Part shown: piece after piece, positions 51,070 through 60,130 of the stretch
Numbering within the stretch: the first letter of the stretch is position 1
Layout: the number at the start of each line of letters is the position of its first letter
Assembly (NCBI GenBank): GCA_000752675.2
Contig: LM994625.1
Coordinates: 489,940 to 553,939, forward strand
DNA length: 64,000 nt
Source: a bacterium OL-1
Lineage (GTDB): Bacteria; Actinomycetota; Coriobacteriia; Coriobacteriales; Atopobiaceae
Direction of reading: 5' to 3'
Position numbers and translations under genes: made by a program
The notes under the pieces: generated by a model
What the model was told of the DNA's origin: nothing
Databases searched by the model: none
The model's input: the letters and a program-made list of their open reading frames with translations, nothing else

Positions 51070-52167
51070 CTAGAGGCTGGCGACAAACTTGTCGTAGTCA
51101 TCAGAGGTCGCAGGCGGCACGATGTCGCCGGACTTGATGAGCTCCTCCACAGCAAGGGCGTCGTTGTAGACGTCCTCCCCCATGAGGGAGTAATCCTCGG
51201 GGATGCCCACAGCGTCGTCGGAGAGACCCAGGGTGATGTTGGAGCCACCCTTGAGGTCGCCGGAGAGAAGGCGCTTGGAGACATCCACGATAGCGACGTC
51301 GACCTCCTTGAGGGCGGAGGTGAGCACCGTGCCCTCGGCAAGGTAGGACTGGTCCATGTCGGCGCCGATGGCGTAGATGCCGGCGTCCTTGCAGGCGTTG
51401 ATGACGCCAACGCCGGTGCCGCCCGCTGCCTGGAACACAACGTCGCAGCCGTCGGAAACCATGCGCTGCGTGATGGAGCTGCCCTTGGCGGCATCGCCAA
51501 AGCTCTCGGCGTACTGGGACTCGCACTGAACGTTGAGGCCCTTCTCCTTGTTGGCATAGGCAACGCCGGCCTTGTAGCCAAACTCGAACTGGCGCAGGAC
51601 GTCGCTCTCGACGCCAAGCACGTTGCCAACCATGCCGGTCTTGCTCACGCAGGCGGCAATGTAGCCAACGATGAACGACGACTCCTGGGCACGGAACTGA
51701 ACGCCGGTGATATTGGAGGCGTCGGTGGGGTTGGCGTTGTCGATGATGCCAAACTGGACGTTGGGGTTGGCTTTGGCCGCGTTGCCCACAGCGTCTGCCA
51801 TGGCAAAGCCAATTGCCCAGATGAGCTCTGCGTCATCGTCAACTGCCTTGTCGAGGTTGGTAGCGTAGTCGGACTCCTGCTTGGACTCGAGGTAGCTGAC
51901 ATCCCAGCCCTCTTCCTGCTGGAGCCGCTGGAGGCCGGACCACGAAATCTGGTTGAACGACTGGTCGTTAACGCCACCGGTATCGGTAACCATCTCAACC
52001 TTGTGCGTGGTCCCGGACGTGGCGGTACTGCTGGAGGTGTCGCTGCTGGAAGACGAGTCGCTGGACGAACCGCCGCACCCTACGAGTGCTCCGGTGGCGC
52101 CCAGTGCGCATGCGCCAGCAAGGCCCTTCAGGAAGCCACGCCGAGTAAAGCTGCTCTGATCTGGCAT
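51070..52167 (-). CDS. BMP-family nucleoside-binding lipoprotein with Tat-type signal
   Basis: The 365-residue substrate-binding lipoprotein of the importer. Its signal contains the twin arginines of FTRRGFLKG (Arg9-Arg10) and a lipobox ending at Cys31 (LVGC), so it is probably exported folded through the Tat pathway and lipidated. A Ser-rich spacer of about 20 residues follows, then the BMP fold (MVTDTGGVNDQSFNQISWSGL). The start was placed at MPDQSSF with AAAGGGGACAG upstream. In Bacillus the homologue NupN/BmpA feeds the NupOPQ transporter. Confidence 0.9.
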   Translation of the reverse strand: MPDQSSFTRRGFLKGLAGACALGATGALVGCGGSSSDSSSSSDTSSSTATSGTTHKVEMVTDTGGVNDQSFNQISWSGLQRLQQEEGWDVSYLESKQESDYATNLDKAVDDDAELIWAIGFAMADAVGNAAKANPNVQFGIIDNANPTDASNITGVQFRAQESSFIVGYIAACVSKTGMVGNVLGVESDVLRQFEFGYKAGVAYANKEKGLNVQCESQYAESFGDAAKGSSITQRMVSDGCDVVFQAAGGTGVGVINACKDAGIYAIGADMDQSYLAEGTVLTSALKEVDVAIVDVSKRLLSGDLKGGSNITLGLSDDAVGIPEDYSLMGEDVYNDALAVEELIKSGDIVPPATSDDYDKFVASL

Positions 52168-52263
52168 TTCTGTCCCCTTTCTCCGCCCCGTCCTCTCCCG
52201 AACAGGGCACCCCATGGAGCCAAACTTCCTATCGACAGAGGGAGACTCTCCCTCGTGTTGCCG

Positions 52264-52992
52264 CTACGCCCTTGGGTCCGGCGCTGCAAGGCTTAGTGCG
52301 ACCTCCATCATCTGCGTGAGGCTCTCTTGGCGCTCCTCTGCCGTGAGGGCCTCGCCGCGAGAGACAACGTCCGTCACGGTGAGAATCGTGAGTGCGCGCT
52401 TGCGAGCGCGCATGGCGTTGAGGTAGAGCGCCGCCGATTCCATCTCCACGGCAAGGACGCCCATCTTTGCCCAGCGCTCGGAAGCCGTGGGATCCTCGTC
52501 GTAGAAGACGTCTGACGAGAGCACGTTGCCAACGCGAACGGGATAGCCAAGGCGCTCCGCGGCGTCTGCCGCGCGGCGCAGGAGGCCAAAGTCAGCGATG
52601 GGGGCAAGCGTGCCCGGCGCGTTGAACTGGTGTGCGTAGTTGGAGTCCGTGCAGGCGCCCATGCCAAGCACGATGTCGCGCAGGCGCACGTCCGGGGCAA
52701 CGCCCCCTGCGGTGCCAATGCGCACGATCGACTCGACGCCATAGAAGTTGTAGAGCTCGTACGAGTAGATGCCAATGGAGGGCATGCCCATGCCGCTGCC
52801 CATCACCGAGACGGGATTACCCTGGTAGGTTCCGGTGTAGCCCAGCATGTTGCGAACGCCGTTGAACTGCTCGACGTTCTCGAGGTAGGTCTCCGCGAGA
52901 CGCTTAGCGCGGAGAGGGTCGCCCGGCATCAGGACGAGCGGGGCAATCTGGCCCGCGACGGCCTCGTTGTGCGGCGTAGGGGTTCGTGCCAT
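52264..52992 (-). CDS. deoD: Purine-nucleoside phosphorylase, DeoD type
   Basis: DeoD-type phosphorylases split purine (deoxy)nucleosides to base and pentose-1-phosphate. The 242-residue product has [10 protein letters not shown], the phosphate/sugar-binding [17 protein letters not shown] and the substrate-binding [12 protein letters not shown]. The deoB stop, 2 nt upstream of the ATG, provides the binding site GGAGG. A 96-nt gap separates it from the BMP gene. Uridine phosphorylase is a related family, but the pattern is the hexameric DeoD type. Confidence 0.93.
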   Translation of the reverse strand: MARTPTPHNEAVAGQIAPLVLMPGDPLRAKRLAETYLENVEQFNGVRNMLGYTGTYQGNPVSVMGSGMGMPSIGIYSYELYNFYGVESIVRIGTAGGVAPDVRLRDIVLGMGACTDSNYAHQFNAPGTLAPIADFGLLRRAADAAERLGYPVRVGNVLSSDVFYDEDPTASERWAKMGVLAVEMESAALYLNAMRARKRALTILTVTDVVSRGEALTAEERQESLTQMMEVALSLAAPDPRA

Positions 52993-52994
52993 AG

Positions 52995-54185
52995 CTATGC
53001 CTCCAGAATCTGATCGAGGTGGGACGTGCCGTTGGGAAGTGCGGGTGCGCCAAGGTAGTCGAGAACCGTTGCCGAGACGTCCGCGAACGTTGGCCGCGTG
53101 CCCAGGTCAACACCCTTACGCACGCGCGGCCCGCATACGAGCCACGGAACGTACTCGCGTGAGTGGTCCGTCGAGGGGGTTACAGGGTCGCAGCCGTGGT
53201 CTGCCGTAATCATGAGCAGGTCATCGTCACGCAGGCCCGCCACGATGCGCGGGAGCTGGCTGTCAAAGTAGCTCAGGGCGCGCGCATAGCCGGGCGCGTC
53301 GTTGCGGTGGCCGTAGACCATGTCGAAGTCCACAAGGTTGGTGTAGCAGAGGCCGGTGAAGTCGCGCTCTGTGGCCTCGACGGTTCGCTCGATGCCCTCG
53401 TTGTTGCCCGAGGTGAAGACGTGTTCCGTGATACCGCGGTGGGCAAAGATGTCGTAGATCTTACCGATGGAAAGAACGTCCTGGCCGGCGTCCTTAAGGA
53501 CGTCGAGCATCGTGGTGCCCGTGGGTTCCAGAGAGAAGTCGTGCCGACGCGGGGTGCGCACGTAGTTTGGCCACTCCCCCGTGTAGGGGCGCGCAATGAC
53601 GCGGGCAACGCCGTGCTCGCCCGTAAGGATCTTGCGTGCGATGCGGCAGTACTCGTAGAGCTGCTCGGGCGGCACCATGTCCTCGTGCGCAGCGATCTGG
53701 AAGACGCTGTCGGCCGAGGTGTAGACGATGAGCTTGCCCGTCTCGAGCTGCTCGCGGCCGTAGTCCTTGATCACCTGCGTACCGGAGTACGGCTTGTTGC
53801 AGAGAACCCCACGGCCCGTCTGGCGCTCGAACTCGTCCAATATCTCCTGGGGGAAGCCGTTGGGGTATGTGGGGAAGCGCTTGGGCGAGATGACGCCCGC
53901 CATCTCCCAGTGCCCAACCGTTGTGTCCTTGCCGGCAGACGCCTCGCGAAGGCGGGCAAACGCGCCGGTGGGCGAGGCGACCGGCTTGAGGTCTGCGTCG
54001 TAGGGTGACTCAAGCGCGCCCTCAATGTTGAAAAGGCCGAGAGACGCCATGTTGGGAATGTTGAGCTCGCCCGTAGTGGCACAGGCGCACAGGGTGTTGC
54101 TCCCCTCGTCGCCCCACTCCGCAGCATCTGGCTCGGCACCGATGCCAAAGCTATCCAAGACAATAAGAAACACGCGCTTGCCCAT
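52995..54185 (-). CDS. deoB: Phosphopentomutase
   Basis: DeoB converts (deoxy)ribose-1-phosphate to the 5-phosphate, the substrate of DeoC. The 396-residue product has the alkaline-phosphatase-type N-terminal metal site [16 protein letters not shown] (Asp near residue 10), the phosphoacceptor region [11 protein letters not shown] and the C-terminal [19 protein letters not shown]. The start was placed at MGKRVFL with GGAGGGAGC upstream. It is the promoter-proximal gene of the nucleoside operon, facing the PfkB gene. Confidence 0.96.
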   Translation of the reverse strand: MGKRVFLIVLDSFGIGAEPDAAEWGDEGSNTLCACATTGELNIPNMASLGLFNIEGALESPYDADLKPVASPTGAFARLREASAGKDTTVGHWEMAGVISPKRFPTYPNGFPQEILDEFERQTGRGVLCNKPYSGTQVIKDYGREQLETGKLIVYTSADSVFQIAAHEDMVPPEQLYEYCRIARKILTGEHGVARVIARPYTGEWPNYVRTPRRHDFSLEPTGTTMLDVLKDAGQDVLSIGKIYDIFAHRGITEHVFTSGNNEGIERTVEATERDFTGLCYTNLVDFDMVYGHRNDAPGYARALSYFDSQLPRIVAGLRDDDLLMITADHGCDPVTPSTDHSREYVPWLVCGPRVRKGVDLGTRPTFADVSATVLDYLGAPALPNGTSHLDQILEA

Positions 54186-54269
54186 GGTCGCTCCCTCCGC
54201 AGGCATCTCCCCGACGCCGCTGCGTAACGCCATAACAAATGACAAGTCGAAACTATCGACATGACTAGT

Positions 54270-54364
54270 ATTGTTTGGCCGCTAGCAAAGCGGCGGAAAA
54301 GCGGGGCAGCCGGTACAAACAATTCGACAAGCGGCAAATGCTTAGTAACAATAAATAATTGTTT
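54270..54364. promoter_or_regulatory. Repeated TTGTTT/AAACAA sites in the deoB-PfkB divergent region
   Basis: ATTGTTTG (54270-54277), CAAACAATT (54316-54324) and the palindrome AACAATAAATAATTGTT (54347-54363) share one core in both orientations. They lie between the divergent starts of deoB and the DNA-binding kinase gene. The arrangement looks like operators for a nucleoside- or sugar-responsive regulator. Confidence 0.5.
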
Positions 54365-54404
54365 AGAATTGCGATGCAAGGCGGCGCACGAGAGAGGGGA
54401 CGCA

Positions 54405-55520
54405 ATGCTCACCGAGAGAGAACAGCAGATCCTGGGATGGATCCGCGCAAACCCCTCCATTTCCCAGCAGGAGATTGCCAGCCGCGCAGGTATCTCGCGC
54501 TCGTCCGTCTCTGTCCATATTTCGAACCTCACCAAGAAGGGCGCGATTCTCGGCAGGCAATACGTGCTTGCCGACACACCTTATGTCGTTGTGGTGGGAG
54601 CCACCAACATGGATGTGGTGGGCAAGCCGGGCGGGGTTCCCACCCCGCGCGACGTCACGCCAGGCACCATTGTGGTCTCCCCAGGCGGCACCGCGCGAAA
54701 CGTGGCGCACAACCTCACGCTACTTGGAACCAGCACCAAGCTGGTAACCGCCTTTGGGGAAGACGTGCGCGCGCGGGGGCTCTCCGAGGGGTGCGTGGAG
54801 ATGGGCATGGACCTCGAGGGATCGGTGACTGTTCCCGGTGGAACCACCTCTACCTGCGTCTTTATCCTGGATGAGCATGGCGACCTCTCGCAGGCCATCG
54901 CCGACATGGGCATTCTCGACAGCCTCACCCCCAGCGTGCTTGAGCGCAGGCTCGACCTCATCGATCGAGCCACGGCATGCTTCGTCGACACCAACATCTC
55001 CCGCGAGAGTCTACGCTTCCTTGCCGAGCACGTAAGCACCCCCCTGTTCTGCGACCCCGTCTCAACCTCCAAGGCGACAAAGCTCTCTGGGCTGCTTGGG
55101 CATTTCCATGCCATGAAGCCAAATGCCCTTGAGGCCGAAGCGCTGACGGGAGTCACCATCCACGACGAGAAGAGCCTTGAGCTGGCAGCCAAGAAGCTTC
55201 TCGATACCGGGCTTGAACAGGTGTTTATTTCACTTGGGGCCGACGGGCTTCTCTGCGCGGGGCAAGACGGGATGCTTCGGCTTCCCAGCTACAGCGCAGA
55301 CGTGGTGAGCGCGACTGGGTCGGGCGACGCCATGATGGGGGCAATCATCTGGGCGCACCTGCAGGGGGAAGACCTCGAGGGTGCCTGCGCCGCCGGTCTT
55401 GCGGTTGCCGCCATCTGCACGGAATCCGCCTCCACCGTTAACCCCAACCTCACTGCCGAAGCCGTAAGGCAGCGCATGGCAGAAGCGGGCGCGACAGGAA
55501 AGGTTCTCTCGGCAAACTAG
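54405..55520 (+). CDS. PfkB-family kinase with N-terminal winged-helix domain
   Basis: The 371-residue protein joins a helix-turn-helix at residues 1-50 (LTEREQQILGWIRANPSISQQEIASRAGISRSSVSVHI region) to a PfkB/ribokinase domain. The kinase part has the ligand-binding GGTARNVAHNL and the catalytic ATGSGDAMMGA. Such fusions often act as pseudouridine or nucleoside kinases that may regulate their own cluster. AGAGAGGGGAC precedes the ATG. It faces the deoB operon and precedes the Crp-YjjI-YjjW set. The substrate is not certain: ribose, pseudouridine or a nucleoside. Confidence 0.85.
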   Translation: MLTEREQQILGWIRANPSISQQEIASRAGISRSSVSVHISNLTKKGAILGRQYVLADTPYVVVVGATNMDVVGKPGGVPTPRDVTPGTIVVSPGGTARNVAHNLTLLGTSTKLVTAFGEDVRARGLSEGCVEMGMDLEGSVTVPGGTTSTCVFILDEHGDLSQAIADMGILDSLTPSVLERRLDLIDRATACFVDTNISRESLRFLAEHVSTPLFCDPVSTSKATKLSGLLGHFHAMKPNALEAEALTGVTIHDEKSLELAAKKLLDTGLEQVFISLGADGLLCAGQDGMLRLPSYSADVVSATGSGDAMMGAIIWAHLQGEDLEGACAAGLAVAAICTESASTVNPNLTAEAVRQRMAEAGATGKVLSAN

Positions 55521-55672
55521 CATCTGCGCTCATAGCCAAGGCCACTTGGACCCAAGCATGCGCCATCCACCGACAAGTGGACATGGGTATCTCATAAAGT
55601 GGACAAATGTCCTTTTATTGCTGAGGCGCTCGGCCTTAGCATGCACCCAAGGATCTGGGGAGAGGAGGGGAC

Positions 55673-56410
55673 ATGGACACGCTTGGTTACCTCGACACCT
55701 TGGATGCGGAGGTTCGCGACAGGCTCACCCCTTGGGCTGGTCGAATTCCCGCTGCCCTTCTCAGCAGATGCGCGCTCGTAAAACTGGACAAGGGCGACGA
55801 GCTCGTGCACGAGTTCGACCGCTTTGGTTCTGTCTACGTCCTCACGCGCGGTGTCATCGCCTCTACCAGCCCGCTGCTTGACGGCGGCACGTACGTGATA
55901 GACGAGTTCCATGCGCCGGCGGCCTTTGGTGAGATGGAGGCCATTGGCGCTAGCCCCTTCTACCACAGCTCGCTCATGGCTGCCACAGATGCCGAGCTTA
56001 TCCGCGCCTCCGGTAGGGACTACCTTGCGTGGCTCTCCGGAGACGCCGACGCCCTGCTTGCGCGCTCGCGCTGGGTTGTCCAGCGCCTTGCAAGCCAATC
56101 GAGCCACGAGCGCTCCCTGCTTGCATGGACTGGCGAGAAGCGCGTTGCCTACGCACTCTGCCAGCTCTATGGAGAGGCCGGAGGGGAACGCCTGGTAGTG
56201 CCGCTAACGCGCGCGCAGCTGGCGGAACGCGTGGGCGTAAGCACCAAGACAGTGAGCCGTTCCATAGCTTCGCTTGGAGATGCCGGGATGGCGCGCCTTG
56301 AGGGCAGAAGAATCGTGATTGACCGAGAGGCATTTGAGCTTCTCGAAGACATGCTCCGCGACGAGCTTGGTCAAAGCGCGTGCGGAAGAGAAGGGAGTGC
56401 ACGTTCATGA
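55673..56410 (+). CDS. Crp/Fnr-family transcriptional regulator
   Basis: The 245-residue protein has a cNMP-binding beta roll (residues about 30-120, VYVLTRGVIASTSPLL) and a C-terminal winged helix with LAERVGVSTKTVSRSIASL. There is no N-terminal Fe-S cysteine cluster, so it is not a classical Fnr. The small-molecule ligand is unknown. GAGGAGGGG precedes the ATG. It overlaps the yjjI start by 4 nt (ATGA), so it is likely to control the glycyl radical enzyme. Confidence 0.87.
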   Translation: MDTLGYLDTLDAEVRDRLTPWAGRIPAALLSRCALVKLDKGDELVHEFDRFGSVYVLTRGVIASTSPLLDGGTYVIDEFHAPAAFGEMEAIGASPFYHSSLMAATDAELIRASGRDYLAWLSGDADALLARSRWVVQRLASQSSHERSLLAWTGEKRVAYALCQLYGEAGGERLVVPLTRAQLAERVGVSTKTVSRSIASLGDAGMARLEGRRIVIDREAFELLEDMLRDELGQSACGREGSARS

Positions 56411-57921
56411 AGACCATCGACAACACCCAGGAGTTCTACGACATCTGCACGGCGAGTAACCTCACGTACAAGCAGAAGCTGCTGCACCTGGCGCAGGCAG
56501 CCGAGAACAGCATCGACCCCATCGAGCGCCCCAAGGAAGCGGACTACTTCTTCGAGCACGGCGGCATTGACTACATGTGTGAGGGCAACGCGCCCTACCG
56601 CCCGCGCTACATCTGCCCGGACTACGGCAAGTTCCTCGCCCAGGGGAGCGAGTTCTTGCGCCTTAAGCCAGCGGAGACTCTGGACGATGCGCTTTGGAAC
56701 CTTGCGATGGTCTACGACAACGTGCCCTCGGTCACCAGCCGCCCCGTCTATGTGGGCCAGCTTGACCGCATGCTCGATCCCTTCCTCGACGGCTATAGCG
56801 ACGAGGAGGTAAAGGCGCGTCTGCGTCGCTTCCTCAACTACATTGACCGCACCGTTGCCAGCGGTTACTGCCATGCAAACATTGGCCCCGAGGAGACGCG
56901 TGCCGGCCGGCTGCTCATGGAGGTTGAGCAGGAGCTTGCCAACGCGGTACCCAACTTCACGCTGAAGTACGATCCGGCAATAACACCCGATGACTTTGCC
57001 CGTCTCGCCGTGAAGACCACGCTCACCTGCGCCAACCCCGCCTTTGCAAACGACCGCATCCACCGCGAGACCTATCCTGGCGACTACACAGTGGTGAGCT
57101 GCTACAACGTGCTGCCCATGGGCGGCGGCGCCTACTGCCTTGATCGCCTGCTGTTCCCGCGCCTTGCGGACATGGCGTCAAGCGTAGACGACTTCATGGA
57201 CAACATCCTCCCGTCTGCCACGGGCGCGCTTCTCGAGTACATGAACTCCCGCATTAAGTTCCTTGTCGAGAAGTCGAACTTCTTCGAGACCTCGTTCCTC
57301 GCCAAGGAGGGCCTCATCAGCCGCGACCGCTTCTGCGCGATGTTTGGCGTAGCCGGCATGAGCGAGTGCGTGGCCAAGCTGCTTGGCCTTCACGACGGCC
57401 GCGCCTACGGAACAGATGACGAGGCCAACGACCTTGCCGATCGCATCATGTGCCAGGTCTACAAGCAGGTTCTGGAGTTCCCGGCAGTGTACTCGGAGGT
57501 CTCTGGCAACCGCTTCACGCTGCATGCGCAGGCCGGCTTCTCCGACATGCCGGGCGTGACGCCGGGCGTGCGCATCAAGGTTGGCGACGAGCCCGAGGTC
57601 TTCTACGACCACATTCGTCACAGCGCTCGCATGCACCGCTTCTTCAACGCCGGTGTCTCTGACATCTTCCCCGTTGAGCCCACGGCCAAGTCCAACCCCG
57701 ACGCCGTCCTCGACGTTGTAAAGGGCGCCTTTGCCATCGATGACAAGTACCTCTCGTTCTACTCGTCCAATGGGGACCTGGTTCGCATTACGGGCTTCCT
57801 GGTGAAGCGTTCTGAGATGGAGAAGTTCGCCCGTGGCGAAGCAGTGCTCGCCGATACCTCGCATGACGGCGAGGGCAACTGGCGGGCAAACGACCTTGCA
57901 GACCGCAAGGTCCGCCTGTAG
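56407..57921 (+). CDS. yjjI: YjjI-family glycyl radical enzyme
   Basis: The 504-residue protein resembles E. coli YjjI, a glycyl radical enzyme of unknown function. The C-terminal radical loop reads LVRITGFLVKRSEM, with Gly463 as the radical site. A second likely active-site Cys is Cys232 in VVSCYNVLPMGGG. The protein is shorter than pyruvate formate-lyase and lacks its N-terminal part. The start was placed at MKTIDNTQE, overlapping the Crp gene. Its activase YjjW follows. In E. coli yjjI-yjjW also lie next to deoCABD, as here next to deoC and nucleoside genes. No substrate is proposed from sequence. Confidence 0.85.
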   Translation: MKTIDNTQEFYDICTASNLTYKQKLLHLAQAAENSIDPIERPKEADYFFEHGGIDYMCEGNAPYRPRYICPDYGKFLAQGSEFLRLKPAETLDDALWNLAMVYDNVPSVTSRPVYVGQLDRMLDPFLDGYSDEEVKARLRRFLNYIDRTVASGYCHANIGPEETRAGRLLMEVEQELANAVPNFTLKYDPAITPDDFARLAVKTTLTCANPAFANDRIHRETYPGDYTVVSCYNVLPMGGGAYCLDRLLFPRLADMASSVDDFMDNILPSATGALLEYMNSRIKFLVEKSNFFETSFLAKEGLISRDRFCAMFGVAGMSECVAKLLGLHDGRAYGTDDEANDLADRIMCQVYKQVLEFPAVYSEVSGNRFTLHAQAGFSDMPGVTPGVRIKVGDEPEVFYDHIRHSARMHRFFNAGVSDIFPVEPTAKSNPDAVLDVVKGAFAIDDKYLSFYSSNGDLVRITGFLVKRSEMEKFARGEAVLADTSHDGEGNWRANDLADRKVRL

Positions 57922-57932
57922 GGAGCGCTACG

Positions 57933-58772
57933 GTGTCCGTTCACATACCCATTAACAACATCATCCCGTTTTCACTGGTGGACGGGCCTGGCTCGCGATG
58001 CTCAATCTTTGTCCAGGGTTGCAATATCCACTGCGCGTACTGCCACAACCCGGAGACGCAGCGGCTCTGCGTTGGCTGCGGGGCCTGTGTGCGGGCGTGC
58101 CCGGCGGGGGCCCTCAAGATGGTGTGCGGCGCCGTCGAGTGGGACCAAGGCGCATGCGTGAAGTGCGATACGTGCATCCACGTGTGCCCCAACCACTCGT
58201 CGCCCCGCATCCTCTACCTCGACGCAGAGCAGGTCTTTGAGCGCGTGAAGTCGTACATGCCCTTCATTAGGGGAGTCACCTGCTCGGGTGGCGAGTGCAT
58301 GCTCTACCCCGAGTTTCTCTCCGAGCTCTTTGGGCTGTGCCGGGGCGTTGGGCTTGGTTGTCTCATCGACTCCAACGGCACGGTAGACTTTGCCGAGCAT
58401 CAGGACCTCCTTGCGCTGTCCGATGGCGTGATGCTCGACCTCAAGTGCTGGGATGATTCGTGGTTTGTCTCGCTCACGGGAACCGACGGAAAGACCGTCC
58501 GCAAGAACCTCGCGTTTCTTGCGGAGCAGGATAAGCTGGCTGAGCTTCGCGTCATTGTGACCGTGGACCGCAACGACCCCGAAGCTGCAGTACGCGGAGC
58601 AGCTGGTGTGCTTGGGGAGAGAGTGGCCTCCACGCGTCTGAGGCTCATGCGCTTTCGCCACTTTGGTGTCCGCGGGGAAATGGAGGGAGCGCCCTCCCCT
58701 ACTGACGAGCGCATGGACGCCATGGAGGAGCTTGCGAGGTCGTTGGGATTTGGCACCGTTGTGGTGAGCTAG
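57933..58772 (+). CDS. yjjW: YjjW-family glycyl radical enzyme activase
   Basis: A 279-residue radical SAM enzyme that would place the radical on YjjI. The catalytic CxxxCxxC is Cys30, Cys34 and Cys37 in FVQGCNIHCAYCHNP. A ferredoxin-like insert with two four-cysteine clusters follows at Cys46-56 and Cys75-85. GVTCSGGECM completes the SAM-binding region. The start is a GTG with AGGGAG upstream, 11 nt past the yjjI stop. Confidence 0.88.
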   Translation: MSVHIPINNIIPFSLVDGPGSRCSIFVQGCNIHCAYCHNPETQRLCVGCGACVRACPAGALKMVCGAVEWDQGACVKCDTCIHVCPNHSSPRILYLDAEQVFERVKSYMPFIRGVTCSGGECMLYPEFLSELFGLCRGVGLGCLIDSNGTVDFAEHQDLLALSDGVMLDLKCWDDSWFVSLTGTDGKTVRKNLAFLAEQDKLAELRVIVTVDRNDPEAAVRGAAGVLGERVASTRLRLMRFRHFGVRGEMEGAPSPTDERMDAMEELARSLGFGTVVVS

Positions 58773-58796
58773 CTCGGCGTATATCGACGAGGGCAA

Positions 58797-58835
58797 ACGG
58801 CCGGCCTGGCACGGATTGTGCCGGACCGGCCGTTG
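58797..58835 (+). terminator. Bidirectional terminator, yjjW/deoC
   Basis: AACGGCCGG...CCGGCCGTT arms continued by GGCAC/GTGCC make a long stem between the two convergent genes. The U-tracts are short in both directions (GTT, TTTGCC), so both ends could be formed here. Confidence 0.65.
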
Positions 58836-58864
58836 TAGTAAGGCGGCTTCTATGGAGCTAGGCG

Positions 58865-59506
58865 TTAGCCCTCGACAATCTTGATGCCTGCACTGCAGCC
58901 AAGGCGGTCGGCTCCCGCCTCCACCATGGCAAGCGCTTCCTCCTTGGTGTGGATGCCACCCGCTGCCTTGACCTTGCAGCGATCGCCGACGGTCTTGCGC
59001 ATGAGCGCCACGTCGTGCACCGTGGCGCCTCCCGTCGAGAAGCCGGTGCTGGTCTTCACGAACGAGGCTCCTGCGGCAACCGCGTCCTCGCAGGCGCGGA
59101 CGATCTGCTCGTCATCGAGGAGGCAGCACTCCAGAATGACCTTCACGGGGTGGCCCTGGGCAGCCCTGACGACGGCTGCTATGTCATCGATGACGTACTG
59201 GTCGTCGCCAGCGACGAGGTGACCGCCATTGACCACCATGTCGATCTCTGTGGTCCCGTCCGCCACGGCCTGGGCGGCCTCGGCGGCCTTCGCCTGCGTG
59301 GAGCAGGCACCCAGAGGGAAGCCGATGCAGGTGGTCACGCCCACGCCGGTGCCCGCAAGGCGCTTGGCAGCCATCGCCGTCCAGCACGAGTTGATTGCAA
59401 CCGTCGCGAAGTGGTACTTGGCCGCCTCGTCGCACAGGCGCTCGATGTCTGCCTGCGTCGCGTTCTGCTTGAGATTGGTGTGATCGATGTAGCCATTGAG
59501 TTCCAT
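58865..59506 (-). CDS. deoC: Deoxyribose-phosphate aldolase
   Basis: DeoC splits deoxyribose-5-phosphate to acetaldehyde and glyceraldehyde-3-phosphate. The 213-residue product has the Schiff-base Lys151 (SFVKTSTGFSTGG), the conserved Lys180 (VKAAGGIH) and Asp89 (EIDMVVNGG). The start was placed at MELNGYIDH with GGGAGTATG upstream, discarding 121 in-frame codons that run into the intergenic repeat. It is the last step of the nucleoside pathway served by the pdp-deoB genes. Confidence 0.95.
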   Translation of the reverse strand: MELNGYIDHTNLKQNATQADIERLCDEAAKYHFATVAINSCWTAMAAKRLAGTGVGVTTCIGFPLGACSTQAKAAEAAQAVADGTTEIDMVVNGGHLVAGDDQYVIDDIAAVVRAAQGHPVKVILECCLLDDEQIVRACEDAVAAGASFVKTSTGFSTGGATVHDVALMRKTVGDRCKVKAAGGIHTKEEALAMVEAGADRLGCSAGIKIVEG

Positions 59507-59669
59507 AACATACTCCCGTCTTACGAAGACCCTCCCATAGCTTCCAGCCCACACCTTGGCACAAACAAGATGCTGACGCAATGAGCGCCTCGGCAGCCGT
59601 ATGGCATCCCACTCATCACTGACGGCTACACACAGACCCAGGTGAGGCCTAGTTCGCCCAATACTGATT

Positions 59670-60020
59670 CCTGGCATCAATTGACGGTTGGGATACGGTT
59701 TATCGGGCACCCACTGAGTACAAACTGGTTCGAGATTTGTTAAACACCTGGTAGACGAATTGCCATCATGACGATTACATATCATTATTGAAACCAAAAC
59801 TGCTGCCAACCGGAAGTCGCCTTTTGCATCAGTACAAGCGCTCGGATTCCAAGGGGCGCCGAGGGTCATCGCACTTCCGGTTGGCAGCAGTTATTGTTCA
59901 AGTCTTTATATATCATTATGCATATCGCAATTCTTTGACCTGCGCTTTAACAAACTTCGAACCATTTGATGCTTGGGGGTACCCTCAAAAACCGCATCCC
60001 AACCAGAAATTCTTGCCAGG
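59670..60020. repeat. Large imperfect inverted repeat (arms 148 nt) upstream of deoC
   Basis: The left arm (59670-59817) and right arm (59873-60020) are inverted copies that align without gaps over 148 nt, with 103 identities by my hand count. The innermost 20 bp are perfect (AACTGCTGCCAACCGGAAGT and its complement), enclosing a 55-nt loop. Conserved blocks include GGTTGGGAT, TGGTTCGA, TTTGTTAAA and GAATTGC. No gene was recognised. It lies between the deoC start and the alcohol dehydrogenase stop. Confidence 0.85.
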
Positions 60021-60071
60021 CAGGGGCGAGGAACCAGCCCACAGCTCTGCGGTTAGCCAAAGGAAAAGAGA

Positions 60072-60093
60072 GACGGAGCCAAAAGGCTCCGTC
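60072..60093 (-). terminator. Alcohol dehydrogenase terminator
   Basis: GACGGAGCC and GGCTCCGTC enclose TTTT on the minus strand and are followed by TCTCTTTTCC. It lies 38 nt past the dehydrogenase stop. Confidence 0.85.
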
Positions 60094-60130
60094 CCTCGGG
60101 TGGTAACGCCAATGCTACTTGGGGCAAGAA

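Noticed and set aside
49525-52296. Over 900-codon plus-strand frame opposite the nucleoside transporter genes
   Set aside because: It crosses three real minus-strand genes and their gaps, which no single gene would do.
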